From an uncultured Kordia sp. (lineage in GTDB: Bacteria > Bacteroidota > Bacteroidia > Flavobacteriales > Flavobacteriaceae): a stretch of DNA of 64,000 bases. Under the pieces are notes generated by a model that was given only the letters and a program-made list of their open reading frames with translations, was not told the origin of the DNA and made no database searches. The translations under genes were made by a program, and so were the position numbers. Shown here piece after piece: positions 63,459 to 64,000 of this stretch. Where the stretch lies: contig NZ_CANMEZ010000002.1 of NCBI RefSeq assembly GCF_947496985.1, positions 434,001-498,000 on the forward strand, written 5' to 3'. Each line of letters begins with the position of its first letter. Position 1 is the first letter of the stretch.

Positions 63459-64000
63459 CTAAAAAAGTCCGCCTTGAGTTGCACCTTTGATTCTTCCTAG
63501 GTGTTTGTATGCAAGTTCCGTAACTTCTCTTCCTCTTGGTGTTCTGATAATGAATCCTTGTTGAATAAGAAATGGCTCGTATACTTCTTCAATCGTTTCT
63601 CCACTTTCAGAAACTGCAGTTGCCAATGTTGTGATTCCAACTGGTCCACCTTTGAATTTATCTATGATTGTAGATAGAATTCTATTGTCCATTTCATCTA
63701 ATCCATACGCATCTACATTTAATGCTTTTAAGCTGTAACGCGCTATTTCGATATCAATACTACCATTTCCTTTAATTTGCGCAAAATCACGCACTCTGCG
63801 CAATAATGCATTTGCGATACGAGGTGTTCCACGACTTCTTCCTGCAATTTCTATAGCAGCTTCCATACTAATTGGAACATTTAAGATTTGTGCACTTCGC
63901 TGCACTATTGTAGAAAGCAATTCTGTTGAATAGTATTGTAATCGGCTCGCAATTCCAAAACGTGCGCGCATAGGAGCTGTTAGCAATCCTGAACGCGTAG
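63459..64000 (-). CDS. ruvB: Holliday junction branch migration helicase RuvB, C-terminal part (5' end outside window)
   Basis: The frame runs off the right edge of the window. Visible are the arginine-finger region [16 protein letters not shown], the AAA+ lid with [23 protein letters not shown], and the winged-helix domain [20 protein letters not shown] and [14 protein letters not shown] with [17 protein letters not shown]. RuvB is the hexameric motor of RuvABC. The apparent start codon inside the window is an internal Leu codon (TTG). Confidence 0.96.
   Translation of the reverse strand, partial: TRSGLLTAPMRARFGIASRLQYYSTELLSTIVQRSAQILNVPISMEAAIEIAGRSRGTPRIANALLRRVRDFAQIKGNGSIDIEIARYSLKALNVDAYGLDEMDNRILSTIIDKFKGGPVGITTLATAVSESGETIEEVYEPFLIQQGFIIRTPRGREVTELAYKHLGRIKGATQGGLF

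Noticed and set aside
1-64000. tRNA, rRNA, riboswitch or origin features
   Set aside because: Intergenic gaps were read on both strands for T-loop sequences, conserved riboswitch cores and DnaA-box clusters; none was convincing by eye. A covariance-model scan would be needed to exclude small RNAs.

Overview
The window looks like chromosome from a marine member of the Flavobacteriaceae (phylum Bacteroidota); a Kordia-like genus is my guess but is not proven. Supporting signs are the low G+C content, promoters of the Bacteroidota type (TTG, about 20 bases, TAnnTTTG), genes for the type IX secretion system (SprA/Sov, PorP/SprF), a RemB-like gliding-type protein, caa3-type cytochrome oxidase genes split across two subunit III genes, and LytTR regulators. 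It is mostly core genome. I saw no rRNA, tRNA, CRISPR array, integrase, transposase or prophage gene.

Layout. 1-0.6 kb: tail of an OmpA-family protein. 1.1-6.7 kb (minus): tig, clpP, clpX, a membrane LytTR regulator and a serine beta-lactamase-like lipoprotein. 6.9-11.3 kb (minus): SGNH lipase-like lipoprotein with a FadL-type porin, then pdxJ with an alpha/beta hydrolase. 11.4-18.6 kb (plus): an envelope-building run of CBS protein, nadK, DUF6089 barrel, uppS, bamA and two Skp/OmpH chaperones. 18.7-18.9 kb (minus): a small cysteine/threonine-repeat RiPP precursor sitting alone between ompH and murI. 19-26 kb: murI, gamma carbonic anhydrase, a LytS/LytT-like two-component pair, and a SIMPL-like plus vWA lipoprotein pair. 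26-31 kb: porP, a NifU scaffold with a duplicated N-domain, dodecin, DUF1304, mscS, tsaB. 31-37 kb (minus): a MacAB-TolC-like exporter with split ATPase and two permeases. 37-42.5 kb (minus): cytochrome oxidase assembly and subunits (cyoE, two subunit III genes, subunit IV, SCO, a cysteine-less SCO relative, DUF420, a small CxxC membrane protein). 42.6-48.9 kb: secreted metallo-beta-lactamase fold enzyme, RemB-like protein, two tonB genes, vanZ, gcvH. 49-57 kb (minus): the very large sprA and ruvA. 57-64 kb (minus): malic enzyme, an erythromycin-esterase-like protein, queG, a cytochrome P450 and the end of ruvB.

How they fit together: much of the window serves the cell envelope. BamA and Skp proteins insert outer-membrane barrels such as SprA, PorP, FadL and RemB; UppS and MurI feed peptidoglycan synthesis; TonB proteins supply energy to the outer membrane. 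The most unusual item is the small precursor peptide at 18697-18930. A leader ending in Gly-Gly is followed by six Thr-x-x-Cys units spaced exactly five residues apart, the arrangement expected for an iterated methyllanthionine peptide, yet no maturation enzyme is encoded anywhere in the 64 kb.
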